Virus record (IMG/VR): IMGVR_UViG_3300021093_000258
Coordinates: 1 to 30,523 of that record
Source of the DNA: a virus
Reading direction: 5' to 3' (one strand)
DNA length: 30,523 nt
In this document: positions 7,397 through 17,168 of the stretch, in pieces
Layout: every line of letters starts with the position of its first letter
Position numbering within the stretch: position 1 is the stretch's first letter
Notes under the pieces: generated by a model
Database searches by the model: none
What the model was told of the DNA's origin: nothing
The model's input: only the letters and a program-made list of their open reading frames with translations
Made by a program: the position numbers and the translations under genes

Positions 7397-7813
7397 ATGG
7401 CATATAGATCAGTTTCAATAGATCCGTTAGACTTAAAAAAGAGTACTGCAGTAGGAGTTTCTATACCTTTCAGTAGTACCAGCGCTTTTAGTCCAGTTTA
7501 TACGACTATTAAACAGGTAAGATATAACCTTATAAATTATCTACTAACAGATAAAAGAGAGAAACTATACTATCCTAATTTTGGAGCAGGATTAAGAAGT
7601 CAGTTATTTGAGCAAATGACAGATAATGCTTTAGATACGTTAAAAGAAAACCTTAGATCAGACATTAATCAGTACTTTTCTAGTGTAGTTATTACTCAAA
7701 TTTCTATAACCCCTAGTTATGATCAAAACTATTTTACCTTAAGTCTCAGTTATAATATAAAAAATACTGGAATAGAGGATCAAATATCACTAAATCTAGA
7801 AAATGGCATCTAA
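7397..7813 (+). CDS. 25: Baseplate wedge subunit gp25 homologue
   Basis: The 138-aa length fits T4 gp25 (about 132 aa). The family core is plain: after VRYNLINYLLTDKREKLYYP (residues 41-60) comes NFGAGLRSQLFEQ (61-73), matching the gp25/W-protein pattern 'l.t..gER.m.P.FGsgL...LFe'. The helical TLKENLRSDI segment and the final beta strands (YFTLSLSYNI) also fit. gp25 forms the wedge core with gp6 and gp53 and contacts the tail-tube initiation site. The gene overlaps the start of gp6 by 11 bases, the expected partnership. In place of the usual GERVM the motif reads DKREKLYYP, so the Arg is kept. Confidence 0.92.
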   Translation: MAYRSVSIDPLDLKKSTAVGVSIPFSSTSAFSPVYTTIKQVRYNLINYLLTDKREKLYYPNFGAGLRSQLFEQMTDNALDTLKENLRSDINQYFSSVVITQISITPSYDQNYFTLSLSYNIKNTGIEDQISLNLENGI

Positions 7814-9728
7814 ACCTAGCAATACAAAAGATATTAAGTATATTAATAAAGACTTTGCAGATTTGAGGTCTGCATTAATAGAGTATGCAAAAGCGTATTA
7901 TCCTACAGCTTATAATGACTTCTCTACTTCGTCTCCAGGTTCTATGTTTATTGACATGGCTGCCTATGTGGGAGATGTAATGTCTTTTTATCTTGATAAT
8001 CAAATCCAAGAGACTTTTTTACAGTATGCTAAACAGAAAGATAATTTATTAACTTTAGCGTATATGTTAGGTTATAAACCTAAAGTTACTTCAGCATCTA
8101 CTACAAAACTAGACGTTTATCAAACCATTCCTTCTTATAATCCTACTAACGGAAGCCCAGTTCCAGATTTTAGGTATGCATTAGTTATACAAGAAGGTAT
8201 GCAAGTTAGTGCAAATCTAGGAAATGGTACAAAATACTATACTCCAAACAGTTTAGATTTTTCAGTATCATCTTCTTCTAATCCTACTGAAATAAGCGTA
8301 TATCAAGTTGACCCTTCTGGTACTAGACCTATTAAATTTTTACTTAAAAAATCTATCGATATTATATCCGGAGAGTTAAAAATTACTACGGTTACAGCAC
8401 CTACTTCAAGGCAGAAATTTTTTACTACAACTCTCACCGATACTGATATAATAGAGATTATAAGTATCTACGACAGTGAAGGTAATCAATATTATGAAGT
8501 ACCTTATTTAGCTCAAGATAGAATACTTGTACAAAAAAGAAATAGTATAAATGTAGATCCTAATTATGGAGGATCTTCTATTGAAGTCCCTTATTTAGTA
8601 GAAGTAAAAGAGGTACCTAGAAGATTTGTAACGAGATTTAAATCCGACAATACTTTAGATATACAATTCGGAGCTGGTTTAACAGATGATAGTCCGGTAT
8701 CTCAACAAACAGACGAACAGTATTTACCTAATGTAGATAGAGTAGGTTTAGGTTTAGTAAATGGAAGGAGTTTATTTTTTAATTCTTATAATCCATTTAA
8801 TTTCGTAAATACAAGAACTTACGGTATTGCTCCGTATAATACTACATTAACTATAAAGTATTTAGTAGGAGGAGGAGCACAATCTAACGTAGGAAGTAAT
8901 ACTATCAATATAGTTAACGACGTTACTGCTAGCTTCTTTGGAGGAGTAACTCCTGATACAACTTTATCATCAGAAACTTTAGCTTCTATAGCAATAAATA
9001 ATCCTTCAGCATCTTCTGGAGGAGGTGACGGAGATACAGTTGATATGTTAAGACTAAACTCTTTAGCTAACTTCCCTACACAAATGAGAGCAGTTACTCA
9101 AGAAGATTACCTTGCTATCATTAACAGTATGCCTAGTAGATTTGGGCAAATTGCTAAATCCTATATTACTAAAGACTCTTTTACGTACGGAAGACAGTTA
9201 GAAGCTAACAATCAATTAAACGATCCTTTAGCTTTATCTGCTTATATTCTTTCATACGACGTCAATAAAAATCTTACTACGCCACCGACTGCATTGTTAC
9301 AGAACTTAAAAACTTATGTCTCTCAGTATAGAATGTTAACTGATAATATAAGTCTAAAATCCGGCTTTATTATTAATATAGGAATTGACTTTGACATAGT
9401 ACTAAGACCTAATTACTCTAGTAGAGAAGTCTTAAATAGTTGTATAGATAGAATGAAAGAGTACTTTAATATTGATAATTGGGAAATTAATCAACCTATT
9501 ATTTTATCTGATATCTATACTACTTTAGATAAAGTGGTTGGAGTTCAAACGGTGAAGAAAGTAGAGATTTATAATCTAAGCGATGCTGATGGTGATTACT
9601 CCCAATACGGTTATGATATAGTAGGAGCTACTTTAGGGGGAGTAATTTATCCGAGCTTAGACCCGTCGTGCTTCGAAATTAAATTTCCTAATACAGATAT
9701 CTACGGAAGGGTAGTTTCCTTACAATAA
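7803..9728 (+). CDS. 6: Baseplate wedge protein gp6 homologue (baseplate J-like)
   Basis: The 641 aa compare with about 660 in T4 gp6. The N-terminus contains the conserved opening of this family: KDIKYINKDFADLRSALIEY, then SSPGSMFIDMAAYVGDVMSF (residues about 40-59) and YLDNQIQETFLQYA, followed by LTLAYMLGYKPK. The middle has beta-rich material (about 100-330), a conserved 'GGDGDTVDMLRLNSLANFP' stretch and AVTQEDYLAIINSMPSRFGQ (about 430-450), the gpJ/gp6 core dimerisation region. The C-terminus carries IDRMKEYFNIDNWEINQPII, also typical. gp6 dimers make the inner baseplate ring and drive the shape change on contraction. It overlaps gp25 by 11 bases. The assignment is firm. Confidence 0.93.
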   Translation: MASKPSNTKDIKYINKDFADLRSALIEYAKAYYPTAYNDFSTSSPGSMFIDMAAYVGDVMSFYLDNQIQETFLQYAKQKDNLLTLAYMLGYKPKVTSASTTKLDVYQTIPSYNPTNGSPVPDFRYALVIQEGMQVSANLGNGTKYYTPNSLDFSVSSSSNPTEISVYQVDPSGTRPIKFLLKKSIDIISGELKITTVTAPTSRQKFFTTTLTDTDIIEIISIYDSEGNQYYEVPYLAQDRILVQKRNSINVDPNYGGSSIEVPYLVEVKEVPRRFVTRFKSDNTLDIQFGAGLTDDSPVSQQTDEQYLPNVDRVGLGLVNGRSLFFNSYNPFNFVNTRTYGIAPYNTTLTIKYLVGGGAQSNVGSNTINIVNDVTASFFGGVTPDTTLSSETLASIAINNPSASSGGGDGDTVDMLRLNSLANFPTQMRAVTQEDYLAIINSMPSRFGQIAKSYITKDSFTYGRQLEANNQLNDPLALSAYILSYDVNKNLTTPPTALLQNLKTYVSQYRMLTDNISLKSGFIINIGIDFDIVLRPNYSSREVLNSCIDRMKEYFNIDNWEINQPIILSDIYTTLDKVVGVQTVKKVEIYNLSDADGDYSQYGYDIVGATLGGVIYPSLDPSCFEIKFPNTDIYGRVVSLQ

Positions 9729-9735
9729 GAAAAAT

Positions 9736-10887
9736 ATGGCAACCTATAAAATATTTCCGATTCAAGATACTACAATGTATTCTCTGTACCAAACTACAAA
9801 TGCTGGTTCAGATGAGATACTTGAAGTTGGATCTATGAACAATAAAAGTGGAGTAGTGAGTCCTAGCTTAGTCTTAGAGGACTTAGGAGTAGATGATATC
9901 AGAAGATCTTTGATACTATTCGACACTAATGAAATACTTAGCGCTATTAGCTTATCTGCTACTGCAAGTAACGTATCAAGTTCTTTAAGATTATATTTAG
10001 CTGAAGCAGAGAATTTAACTCAAATATATAGTTTAGAGGTATGGCCTGTAGATAACTTCTGGTCTAATGGAACAGGTAAATTTAATGATTCTCCTACTAA
10101 CACAGGAGGTACAAGTTGGAAGTATAGAAGTGCTCAAGTTAACGGAGTAACTTGGAATGCCACTGCTCAATACTTAACTCCAGGAGGAGGATCTTGGCAT
10201 ATCAACTACTCTGCTTCTCAAAACTTTACTTATACTTCCGATAAGGATATTAACGTAAATGTAACTAATATAGTTAATAAATGGGTTGATGGAACTTTAG
10301 GACAGAATTACGGATTTTTAGTAAAACTTCCTTTTACGGGTAACCTATCTAGTGGAGATATTTTTGAAGCAAACCCTCAAAGTTATATTAATTTGAAATT
10401 CTTTTCAATGAATACTCATACCATTTATCCTCCTTGTTTAGAGTTTAAATGGAATGATAGTACTATAAATACAGGATCTTTAAGTTCTTCTTCTTTTAAT
10501 GATTTAGTAGTAAATCAAGATACTTACGTTGTTGTATCAACTAATAACTTAGGAGAGTATGAAAATAATTCTGTTTATAAATTTAGATTTAAAGCAAGAG
10601 ATCAATTTCCTACTAGACAGTTCACTACTTCTTCAGTTTATTTAAACTGGAAATACTTACCTACTTCTTCATATTATGCTATTCAAGATTATAAGACTAA
10701 AGAGATGGCAGTAGATTTCGATAATAAATCTACTCAGTTAAGTGTAGATCCTTCAGGTAGTTTCTTTACTCTTTTTATGAATGGACTTCAACCAGAGAGA
10801 TCTTACAGAATACTAATTAAATCTATATTAAGTACTGGAGAGGTAGTAATTAAAGATAACGATTTAATTTTTAAAGTTGTAAGGTAA
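9736..10887 (+). CDS. Beta-rich baseplate protein with DNRLRE-like region, 383 aa
   Basis: The leader CAATAAGAAAAATATGG is typical for this genome. Residues about 1-230 read as a jelly-roll: RSLILFDTNEI, then SSLRLYLAEAENL, VWPVDNFWSNGTGKFNDSP, GTSWKYRS and VNVTNIVNKWVDGTLGQNYG. That spacing (arginine-led FD strand, sugar-binding-like WP..W loops, then 'v..iv..W..G...NyG') resembles DNRLRE/CBM-type folds. The C-terminal part, starting with RFKARDQFPTRQFTTSSVYL (about 291-310), looks like a fibronectin-like or partner-binding beta domain. It lies directly after gp6 where T4 has gp7-gp10, so it is probably a wedge or fibre-attachment protein. I cannot match it to a particular T4 gene. Confidence 0.65.
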   Translation: MATYKIFPIQDTTMYSLYQTTNAGSDEILEVGSMNNKSGVVSPSLVLEDLGVDDIRRSLILFDTNEILSAISLSATASNVSSSLRLYLAEAENLTQIYSLEVWPVDNFWSNGTGKFNDSPTNTGGTSWKYRSAQVNGVTWNATAQYLTPGGGSWHINYSASQNFTYTSDKDINVNVTNIVNKWVDGTLGQNYGFLVKLPFTGNLSSGDIFEANPQSYINLKFFSMNTHTIYPPCLEFKWNDSTINTGSLSSSSFNDLVVNQDTYVVVSTNNLGEYENNSVYKFRFKARDQFPTRQFTTSSVYLNWKYLPTSSYYAIQDYKTKEMAVDFDNKSTQLSVDPSGSFFTLFMNGLQPERSYRILIKSILSTGEVVIKDNDLIFKVVR

Positions 10888-11225
10888 TGGAACAAACAGT
10901 AAATTTAGTAAAGGAGGTATACGGAGAAACTACTTACAAGAACGTAATTAACACTCAATTTACCCAACTTTATACTCCTACTGAACCTATACAGGAAGAT
11001 GTTACGGTTGAAGAATTTTTTAGAAATTATGATAGTTTATTTTTTGAAATACCTATTAAAGGAGAGATAAATTCTCACGAATATTTGATTAAAAGAAGTT
11101 CTGCTTACGTAGGTAGTTCTGTACTTACTGATAATGAGAAAGCTTTAATCGATGAAATCAACAGCTTAAGACAGCAATTGTTAGAGGCAAATAAAAACCT
11201 AGTAGATATAGCTAACTTAACGTAA
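10887..11225 (+). CDS. Small baseplate-region protein with C-terminal coiled coil
   Basis: The 112-aa protein has an N-terminal mixed part (YGETTYKNVINTQFTQLY) and a central conserved-looking block (VTVEEFFRNYDSLFFEIPIK, then GEINSHEYLIKRSS). A C-terminal helix with heptad spacing (ALIDEINSLRQQLLEANKNL) should form a coiled coil. Its ATG overlaps the upstream TAA by one base, and its own stop overlaps the ATG of the giant gene in the same way, so the three are translationally coupled. I infer an adaptor or chaperone for the giant tail protein. The family is not recognised. Confidence 0.7.
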   Translation: MEQTVNLVKEVYGETTYKNVINTQFTQLYTPTEPIQEDVTVEEFFRNYDSLFFEIPIKGEINSHEYLIKRSSAYVGSSVLTDNEKALIDEINSLRQQLLEANKNLVDIANLT

Positions 11226-14200
11226 TGGAAATAGTAAAAGTAGATAATTTAGGTACGCAACCGGAGTTTCAGGAGTATGATACTAGGGATGTAAATCTTA
11301 TTGAACAAAAGATTATAAGCCCAAAGTTTACTTTATATTCTCAAGATTATGTAGAGTATTTTGTTTACGACGAGAATAAAACTTTACTCGTATCCAACTA
11401 CTATGCCTATAACTACACTCCTATTGACTTAGATTCTACTAATAATAGTACTAATACGCTAAAGCTTAATCCTGAATCAGATATTAAAGCTTTTGGAATT
11501 GACAGAGGTAGTGTAGACATTACTTATAATTTTTACTCAAAATTATTATCTAGTAGTTATCAGGATCAGTTTTGGATATCGGAAATATCTACAGATAGAA
11601 CGGAACTAAGAGCTCAAAGGAATGATATATCCAACAATGAACTGTATGTAGCTTTTGCTAACTATAAAACAACCGTTAACGGCTTAGCGTACTACCCAGA
11701 CTTTCTACTAAATTTTGGAGATAATAAAACTCTTATTGGCGTTAATATGTTGTTTGCTACAGGAAGTCAGCAAGCAAGCGTATTGATCAAGTTGTATGAA
11801 CCTTTACCTTCTAACGTACAACTAAAAGATACTTTTTGGTTAGTAAATAAATTAGCGGAACCTCAAACTTATAACATAACCGTAGAAGTACCAGTAATTA
11901 CTCCTACAAGTTCTTTTAGTTTAAGAGGACCTAATTACGATATTGATATAAACAGGCAAATTGGTCAAACTACAGATCTTCTTAACTATAATAGTTTATT
12001 TGGACTAGCAACTGGAAGTTTAACTACTTCTTCTTCTTATAGTAGATTAAGAAGCTTATTACAGGAAAAGAGTATTGATATAAACGTAGATTACTCTAAT
12101 TTTAAAAACTTTATTAATTACTCCTCAGCTACGGAGAGAATAAATAATTTTGTATATAAACTAGAGTTAATTGAATTAGAGCAGAAGAACTATATAACTT
12201 CTTCTTTAGTAACAACAGGTTCAGGTATTGTTTCTAGATCTTTAGTTAATAACTTGGATACTATTAACAACATAATAAACAAGTTCGATGAATATGAATA
12301 TTACTTATACTATTCAAATGATGATACTGCCTGGCCTAAGTATGATGTAAATACGCCCGTAAAATTAAAAGTACCTTATTCTGTAACTTCTTCTCAAGCA
12401 ATTAATTGGTTAGGAAGTTCTACACTACCTTCTTCTGGTTCTGGATATCTAAGTATACTTTATTCAGCTTCTATTTACGATATAGAAAACCCTAATCATC
12501 TACTAAACACTTTACCTCAGTATATTAAAGACGACTATGAAAATAGTCCTGCATTCTTGTTTACAAGTATGTTAGGTCAACATTTTGATAATCTTTACGT
12601 ATATTATAAGGACGTAACTTCTAGATACCAAGCAGATAATAGTAATGATAGAGGTATATCGAAAGATTTAGTAGCTGATACTTTAAGAAGTTTCGGAATT
12701 AACTTGTATACTAATACTAATATTAGTAATGATTTTTACTATTCGCTGTTAGGGATAGGACCTAACGGAGATTTAAGACCTGAATATTTCCCAACAGGAT
12801 CTGAAATAAGTCAGTCTATTGTAAGTTACCCGACATCATCACTAGGAGGAACTTCAATACAGGATATAAACACTGAAATTTATAAGAGACTTTATCATAA
12901 TCTACCATACCTTCTAAAAACTAAAGGTACAGAAAGAGGACTAAGAGCATTAATAGCGTGTTACGGTATTCCCGAAACGCTGCTCAGGATAAACGAGTAT
13001 GGAGGATCAAATGACTTTACTAAAGTAGGTTCACAAATAAGAAACAGCTCTTACAGTGCTCTATTCGGAACCGTATCTGGATCTACTACTATTACTTCAA
13101 CTACAGCTTCTGTAATTACTCCTTGGAGCGCAGTAAGTTTTGATTATCTAACTTCAGGATCAATAAAAGTACCGGATACTATACAGTTTAGATTTAACTC
13201 TTACTGGGGGCATCCTACAACAGATTATAACGGAACTACTTGGGGAAGTAATTTCTATTCTCACTCAGTAGCTTTATTTCACTTAAACACTGGATCTTAC
13301 ATGCAGTTCGGTGTTCGGTTAGATTACATATCTACGACACAAGCTCAGTATAGTCCTTTAGCAAATATAGGAATAACCGGTAGTGCTGTTAGTGGAAGCG
13401 TGTATGAAAACTACGGATACCTTAGCTTGTACTTAAGCGGAGGATCAGGGTATAAATCTTCTTCTCAAATTTATCTACCTTTTTATGACCCTACTTTAAG
13501 TTGGAATTTATATGTTTATAGGGAAACTAGTTCTTTAGCAAGTTCTACCGGATCCGCAAATAGATATTGGGTATATGCAGAGACAGATCTTTATTCTGCA
13601 GAAGGTAATACCACACAAGGGTTTGTAGGATCAGCTAGTATAGATATAAGTGCAGCAGAACATACTTATAATAGATCTTGGAATTTATTAGATTCAGCTT
13701 CTCTATTAACACCGACGACATCGGTTAATCTAAACGGAGTGTTTAGAGGTTATTTAGGAGGTAATAATACTAACGGTACTTTAGGTTTAGAAGGTTATAG
13801 CGGACTATATCAAGAGTTTAGATATTGGAGAGGATCGCCAGATGAATATGCTAAGAATGTACAAACTTATTCTCCAGGAGCATATAGCGATTCAAGCGCT
13901 ACAGCGTCTCTTTTTAACTGTATATTTAGAATACCTTTAGGAAGAGATGTATCTACAGCTTCTGCTTACTTTGCTACTCAATTTAGTGAATCAGTACTTA
14001 CCACCTATCCTGACGGAAATTATGCCGTAATAGGAGACAATTTAGCAGGATATGATCTTACTTCTTTACACCCTGCTATTACTGGAACTTTTAATATTCC
14101 AGGTTATGGAAATGTAAACAGGGTACCATCTTTTTATACCTTTCCAGGATCTGGTACTTTAGGGTTTGTAAACGGTGCTGTTTATGGAAACTCTGCGTTT

Positions 14201-16276
14201 GCTACTAATTATCATACTTATAACCAGTACGAGATAATCAGTACACCTAGATCAGGTAGATATCAAAAAGTAAACAATAAAGTGTTTATCCCTGATACAA
14301 TAGAAACTACCGGAAGTACTTTATCGCCTTATGTAAGCTCTCAAAAACTAGACCAGTCTCAAACAAGAAATTCTTTAGATTTAGAAATAGCATTCTCTCC
14401 TTCAGATCAGATAGATGATGATATTTCTTTTCAATTCGGTAATGTAGACCTAGATGAGTATGTAGGAAATCCTTCTGACCTGTATAGTAGCAGTTACTCA
14501 GATTTAAGGAATCTTAAAGATTTTTACTTCTCAAAGTATATAACCAGTTATAACGTATATGATTTAGTTAGAGCTATAAAATTTTATGATAACTCCTTAT
14601 TTAAGATGATAAAAGATTTTGTACCTGCAAGGGCAAATCTTACTACTGGAGTTTTAGTAAAATCTCACTTGCTGGAAAGAAATAAAGTAAAATCTTATGC
14701 TCCTAACGTAAGTATTTCTCTATACAACCAAAGATCTAAAGTAATAGCTACTGGAAGTGTAGATACTGCGTTTATATCTGGATCAAACGGTATAGGAGTT
14801 AGTTTAAATACTACTTTTATAGATACTATAGAAGGACTTACTGGTTCTGTAAATTTAATTCGTAACGACGGAGCAGAATCTTTTACTGGTAGATATGGAG
14901 GAAGTACTATTAAGATATCTTCTTCGTTTACTCAGTTAGTCGATAATAAAATATCAGATACAACTACCGTTCAAGATTATGTATTAATTTATTTAAATTA
15001 CTTACAACATAATATTTCTGGAAGTGTAACGTCAGTAAAGATAGCCGATTTAGATTATTCTACTAAACAGTATATACCGGTTAATTTTGGCTTAATAGAT
15101 AGTTTATACTATACTATGAGTCTAAATCCTAACAACTCAGTTTTAAGTACTGGATTTTGGCCATACGCTACTTTAAACGATGCTAACTATAACTCGTTTG
15201 TATTTACTTCCTTAAGGTATGCTGGATCTAAGAATAGTAGTTCTCTTTACAATACCTACAGTATACTAGACAGCACGATACCTTCGGTGAACAGAGCATA
15301 CGGAGACGTATCGGCTGTAGATTCTTACGTAAATAAAGTAGGACTATTTACTCAAATAGTTACGAGTTCTGTATTCTTTCAAAGAAATAATGCTTCTTTA
15401 ATTTACCTAGTAGATGAAAGTGGATCTTTTACGGAATTAAATAGAGATAACAAAAACTGGGAAGAGCTTCAAAATACTTTTAAATTAGGAGAGTTAGCGA
15501 CAGTAAAACTATTTGACAATCAAAAATACTCAAATCAAAAACTAACAGATGGTCCGAAGACTATCTTTAATAGTGGATATTCCTATTATCCTATTTTGTA
15601 CTATAGTCAAAGTATAGATAATAAACTATACTTTCTAAAGACTGCTGAAACTCCTTCTAATAACAGTTTTTCTGCAAATAATTCTAGAAACCCTAACGGA
15701 TTTATTTCAGGGTCTTCTTCTAATAAGTATCCTTTTAGAACTAGTGGAAGTTTACAAGTAGTTTACAGTTTATTCGATAATATAACGGAAAATCAAAACA
15801 ATAATTTTACAGCAGGTACTTCAACTTCTTACCCTAAGTATACAGTATCTTCCGTAGGTGTTTACAGATTTACTTCTTCTTTAGATTTAAGTACAGAAGT
15901 ACAATCTACAGGAATATCAGGATCCTATACATATAGCGTATTAAAAAACGGATCTTCAATTACGTCTCAGACTAAGTTTATACCAACATCTAGTCAATAT
16001 TTGTCGGTTACTAACTTTAGAGCCTATATAGATAGTAACAGATCTTATGATAGTCTAGCTTATTATGCAACCCCTACGACTACTACTACTCCTATTGAGA
16101 TAAGAGGTCAATCAGGAGATCTTATTGATACTATTCCAGTAGGTCAATATCTTTATATTGTTACGGGAAGTGGTAATATATGTAAAGGACCAGTATCAGG
16201 AGAGTATGTAATAGCTAACGATATTCAATACTTATACGGATATGGAGCAAGTTCACAGCTCCGAACCCTACTTTAG
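11225..16276 (+). CDS. Giant tail/baseplate structural protein, N-terminal 1683 codons
   Basis: The N-terminal part (1-450) is beta-rich with Ser/Thr/Asn repeats. Residues about 505-593 contain the tail-protein block DINTEIYKRLYHNLPYLLKT, then KGTERGLRALIACYGIPETL and RINEYGG, a motif I know from large T4-type structural proteins and from the P2 gpI region. A concanavalin/LamG-like lectin domain follows (about 630-890), with beta strands ending GLEGYSGLYQEFRYWRGSPD. Further segments (about 1050-1150, NLKDFYFSKYITSYNVYDLV) look like repeats of the wedge-attachment fold. The C-terminal third is Ser/Asn/Tyr-rich beta sequence of fibre type. The frame ends at an abrupt TAG (16274-16276) after ASSQLRTLL, while another frame continues the same style of protein to 17124; see the next feature. 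The protein probably links the wedge to the fibres and may bind surface glycans. Confidence 0.82.
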   Translation: MEIVKVDNLGTQPEFQEYDTRDVNLIEQKIISPKFTLYSQDYVEYFVYDENKTLLVSNYYAYNYTPIDLDSTNNSTNTLKLNPESDIKAFGIDRGSVDITYNFYSKLLSSSYQDQFWISEISTDRTELRAQRNDISNNELYVAFANYKTTVNGLAYYPDFLLNFGDNKTLIGVNMLFATGSQQASVLIKLYEPLPSNVQLKDTFWLVNKLAEPQTYNITVEVPVITPTSSFSLRGPNYDIDINRQIGQTTDLLNYNSLFGLATGSLTTSSSYSRLRSLLQEKSIDINVDYSNFKNFINYSSATERINNFVYKLELIELEQKNYITSSLVTTGSGIVSRSLVNNLDTINNIINKFDEYEYYLYYSNDDTAWPKYDVNTPVKLKVPYSVTSSQAINWLGSSTLPSSGSGYLSILYSASIYDIENPNHLLNTLPQYIKDDYENSPAFLFTSMLGQHFDNLYVYYKDVTSRYQADNSNDRGISKDLVADTLRSFGINLYTNTNISNDFYYSLLGIGPNGDLRPEYFPTGSEISQSIVSYPTSSLGGTSIQDINTEIYKRLYHNLPYLLKTKGTERGLRALIACYGIPETLLRINEYGGSNDFTKVGSQIRNSSYSALFGTVSGSTTITSTTASVITPWSAVSFDYLTSGSIKVPDTIQFRFNSYWGHPTTDYNGTTWGSNFYSHSVALFHLNTGSYMQFGVRLDYISTTQAQYSPLANIGITGSAVSGSVYENYGYLSLYLSGGSGYKSSSQIYLPFYDPTLSWNLYVYRETSSLASSTGSANRYWVYAETDLYSAEGNTTQGFVGSASIDISAAEHTYNRSWNLLDSASLLTPTTSVNLNGVFRGYLGGNNTNGTLGLEGYSGLYQEFRYWRGSPDEYAKNVQTYSPGAYSDSSATASLFNCIFRIPLGRDVSTASAYFATQFSESVLTTYPDGNYAVIGDNLAGYDLTSLHPAITGTFNIPGYGNVNRVPSFYTFPGSGTLGFVNGAVYGNSAFATNYHTYNQYEIISTPRSGRYQKVNNKVFIPDTIETTGSTLSPYVSSQKLDQSQTRNSLDLEIAFSPSDQIDDDISFQFGNVDLDEYVGNPSDLYSSSYSDLRNLKDFYFSKYITSYNVYDLVRAIKFYDNSLFKMIKDFVPARANLTTGVLVKSHLLERNKVKSYAPNVSISLYNQRSKVIATGSVDTAFISGSNGIGVSLNTTFIDTIEGLTGSVNLIRNDGAESFTGRYGGSTIKISSSFTQLVDNKISDTTTVQDYVLIYLNYLQHNISGSVTSVKIADLDYSTKQYIPVNFGLIDSLYYTMSLNPNNSVLSTGFWPYATLNDANYNSFVFTSLRYAGSKNSSSLYNTYSILDSTIPSVNRAYGDVSAVDSYVNKVGLFTQIVTSSVFFQRNNASLIYLVDESGSFTELNRDNKNWEELQNTFKLGELATVKLFDNQKYSNQKLTDGPKTIFNSGYSYYPILYYSQSIDNKLYFLKTAETPSNNSFSANNSRNPNGFISGSSSNKYPFRTSGSLQVVYSLFDNITENQNNNFTAGTSTSYPKYTVSSVGVYRFTSSLDLSTEVQSTGISGSYTYSVLKNGSSITSQTKFIPTSSQYLSVTNFRAYIDSNRSYDSLAYYATPTTTTTPIEIRGQSGDLIDTIPVGQYLYIVTGSGNICKGPVSGEYVIANDIQYLYGYGASSQLRTLL

Positions 16277-17124
16277 GAGGAGTAACTATTACTGGATCTG
16301 TTTATGGTACCGTTAACCTAACACCTTGCGGAGCAGCTACTAGCCGTACTTTTAACTATATTAATAGTGCAATAGTATGGTCAAATTCTGACGGTGGAGG
16401 TAACTGGATTTCAACAGTAAACACTAATTTAACTTCTACGCAGAATTTTTCTATAGCTACTGACCACTTGACTCTCACTACTGGAGATGTTATTGAGTTT
16501 AAATTACAGTTAGATTCTCTTAATACTACTAACTTTACTTCATCTTTATCAACAGCAGGTACTTTAGGATTTACTCAAGGTACTCAGGTAGTTGGACTGT
16601 ATCCTTTTGCTACTTCTTCAGCAGCTCCTTTTGTAAGTGGTACTGACGGAAATAATCAACTTATACTCAATAATGAATTATCTGGTTTCTACGGATATCA
16701 ATTTTTACCAGAGTTTACTACTGGATCTATACAATCAAGTAGTTTATTTAATAGTTATGGAGCGGTAGACTATCCGTTCTCACTAGACGTAGGAGATACA
16801 GTTATAGTTAAAAAAGGTACTTTATATCAGGAATCAGAAGTTAGAGCAGTAGAGATAAGTGGATCTAATAGTGTAGTAAAAATCACTATAAACCCTGAAC
16901 TTCCTTCTAGTTTTTTACCTATAAATCTCTTAACAGAAGTTATATTCTTATCAAAAAAGAAAGATGAATCTAATGTAATCTTTAATTTTGCTAAAAAACC
17001 AGGACAAACTTCTTACGGATTAGTTATACCTAATAACGTATCTCCTAGATTAATGAAAAATATAGATTCTATAACAAGAGAAATACAAAGTAAATTGATA
17101 GAAACCAATCAACCCCTTCAATAA
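16219..17124 (+). CDS. C-terminal part of the giant tail protein in a shifted frame
   Basis: This frame (one base behind that of the 1683-codon gene) opens after a stop at 16216-16218 and runs to TAA at 17122-17124. Coding sequence clearly begins by about 16258: APNPTLGGVTITGSVYGTVN, then NLTPCGAATSRTFNYINSAI. It has no ATG before 17053 and only a poor TTG at 16468. Its beta-rich Ser/Thr content and domain end (NVSPRLMKNIDSITREIQSK) fit the C-terminal domain of the giant protein, which ends with a helix. Joining the two frames by restoring one base near 16255 reads ...GYGASS-x-APNPTLGG..., giving a protein of about 1,965 aa. There is no classical slippery heptamer in the overlap (16219-16274). 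An assembly error or a real inactivating indel is therefore more likely than programmed frameshifting. Confidence 0.7.
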   Translation, partial: RYSILIRIWSKFTAPNPTLGGVTITGSVYGTVNLTPCGAATSRTFNYINSAIVWSNSDGGGNWISTVNTNLTSTQNFSIATDHLTLTTGDVIEFKLQLDSLNTTNFTSSLSTAGTLGFTQGTQVVGLYPFATSSAAPFVSGTDGNNQLILNNELSGFYGYQFLPEFTTGSIQSSSLFNSYGAVDYPFSLDVGDTVIVKKGTLYQESEVRAVEISGSNSVVKITINPELPSSFLPINLLTEVIFLSKKKDESNVIFNFAKKPGQTSYGLVIPNNVSPRLMKNIDSITREIQSKLIETNQPLQ

Positions 17125-17141
17125 AAACTATAAAAAATAAC

Positions 17142-17150
17142 TATTTATAA
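17142..17150 (+). promoter_or_regulatory. TATTTAT element 3, candidate late promoter
   Basis: CTATTTATAATAG lies in the 44-base gap after the giant gene, first T 27 bases before the ATG at 17169. The rest of the gap is an A-rich leader (GAAAAATAAAGAAAATATGG). The complement of this copy reads TTATAAATA, the T4 late-promoter consensus, but on the strand opposite to the genes. Confidence 0.5.
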
Positions 17151-17168
17151 TAGAAAAATAAAGAAAAT

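Noticed and set aside
10464-10471. Exact TATAAATA (T4 late promoter consensus) on the + strand
   Set aside because: It lies inside the 383-aa structural gene, about 415 bases before the next start, with no conserved position. Probably chance in AT-rich DNA.
16275-16290. GGAGGAG resembling a Shine-Dalgarno site after the giant gene's stop, suggesting separate initiation of the downstream frame
   Set aside because: It simply encodes Gly-Gly in the continuing frame. No ATG, GTG or TTG follows at a useful distance, and the genome does not use Shine-Dalgarno sites.
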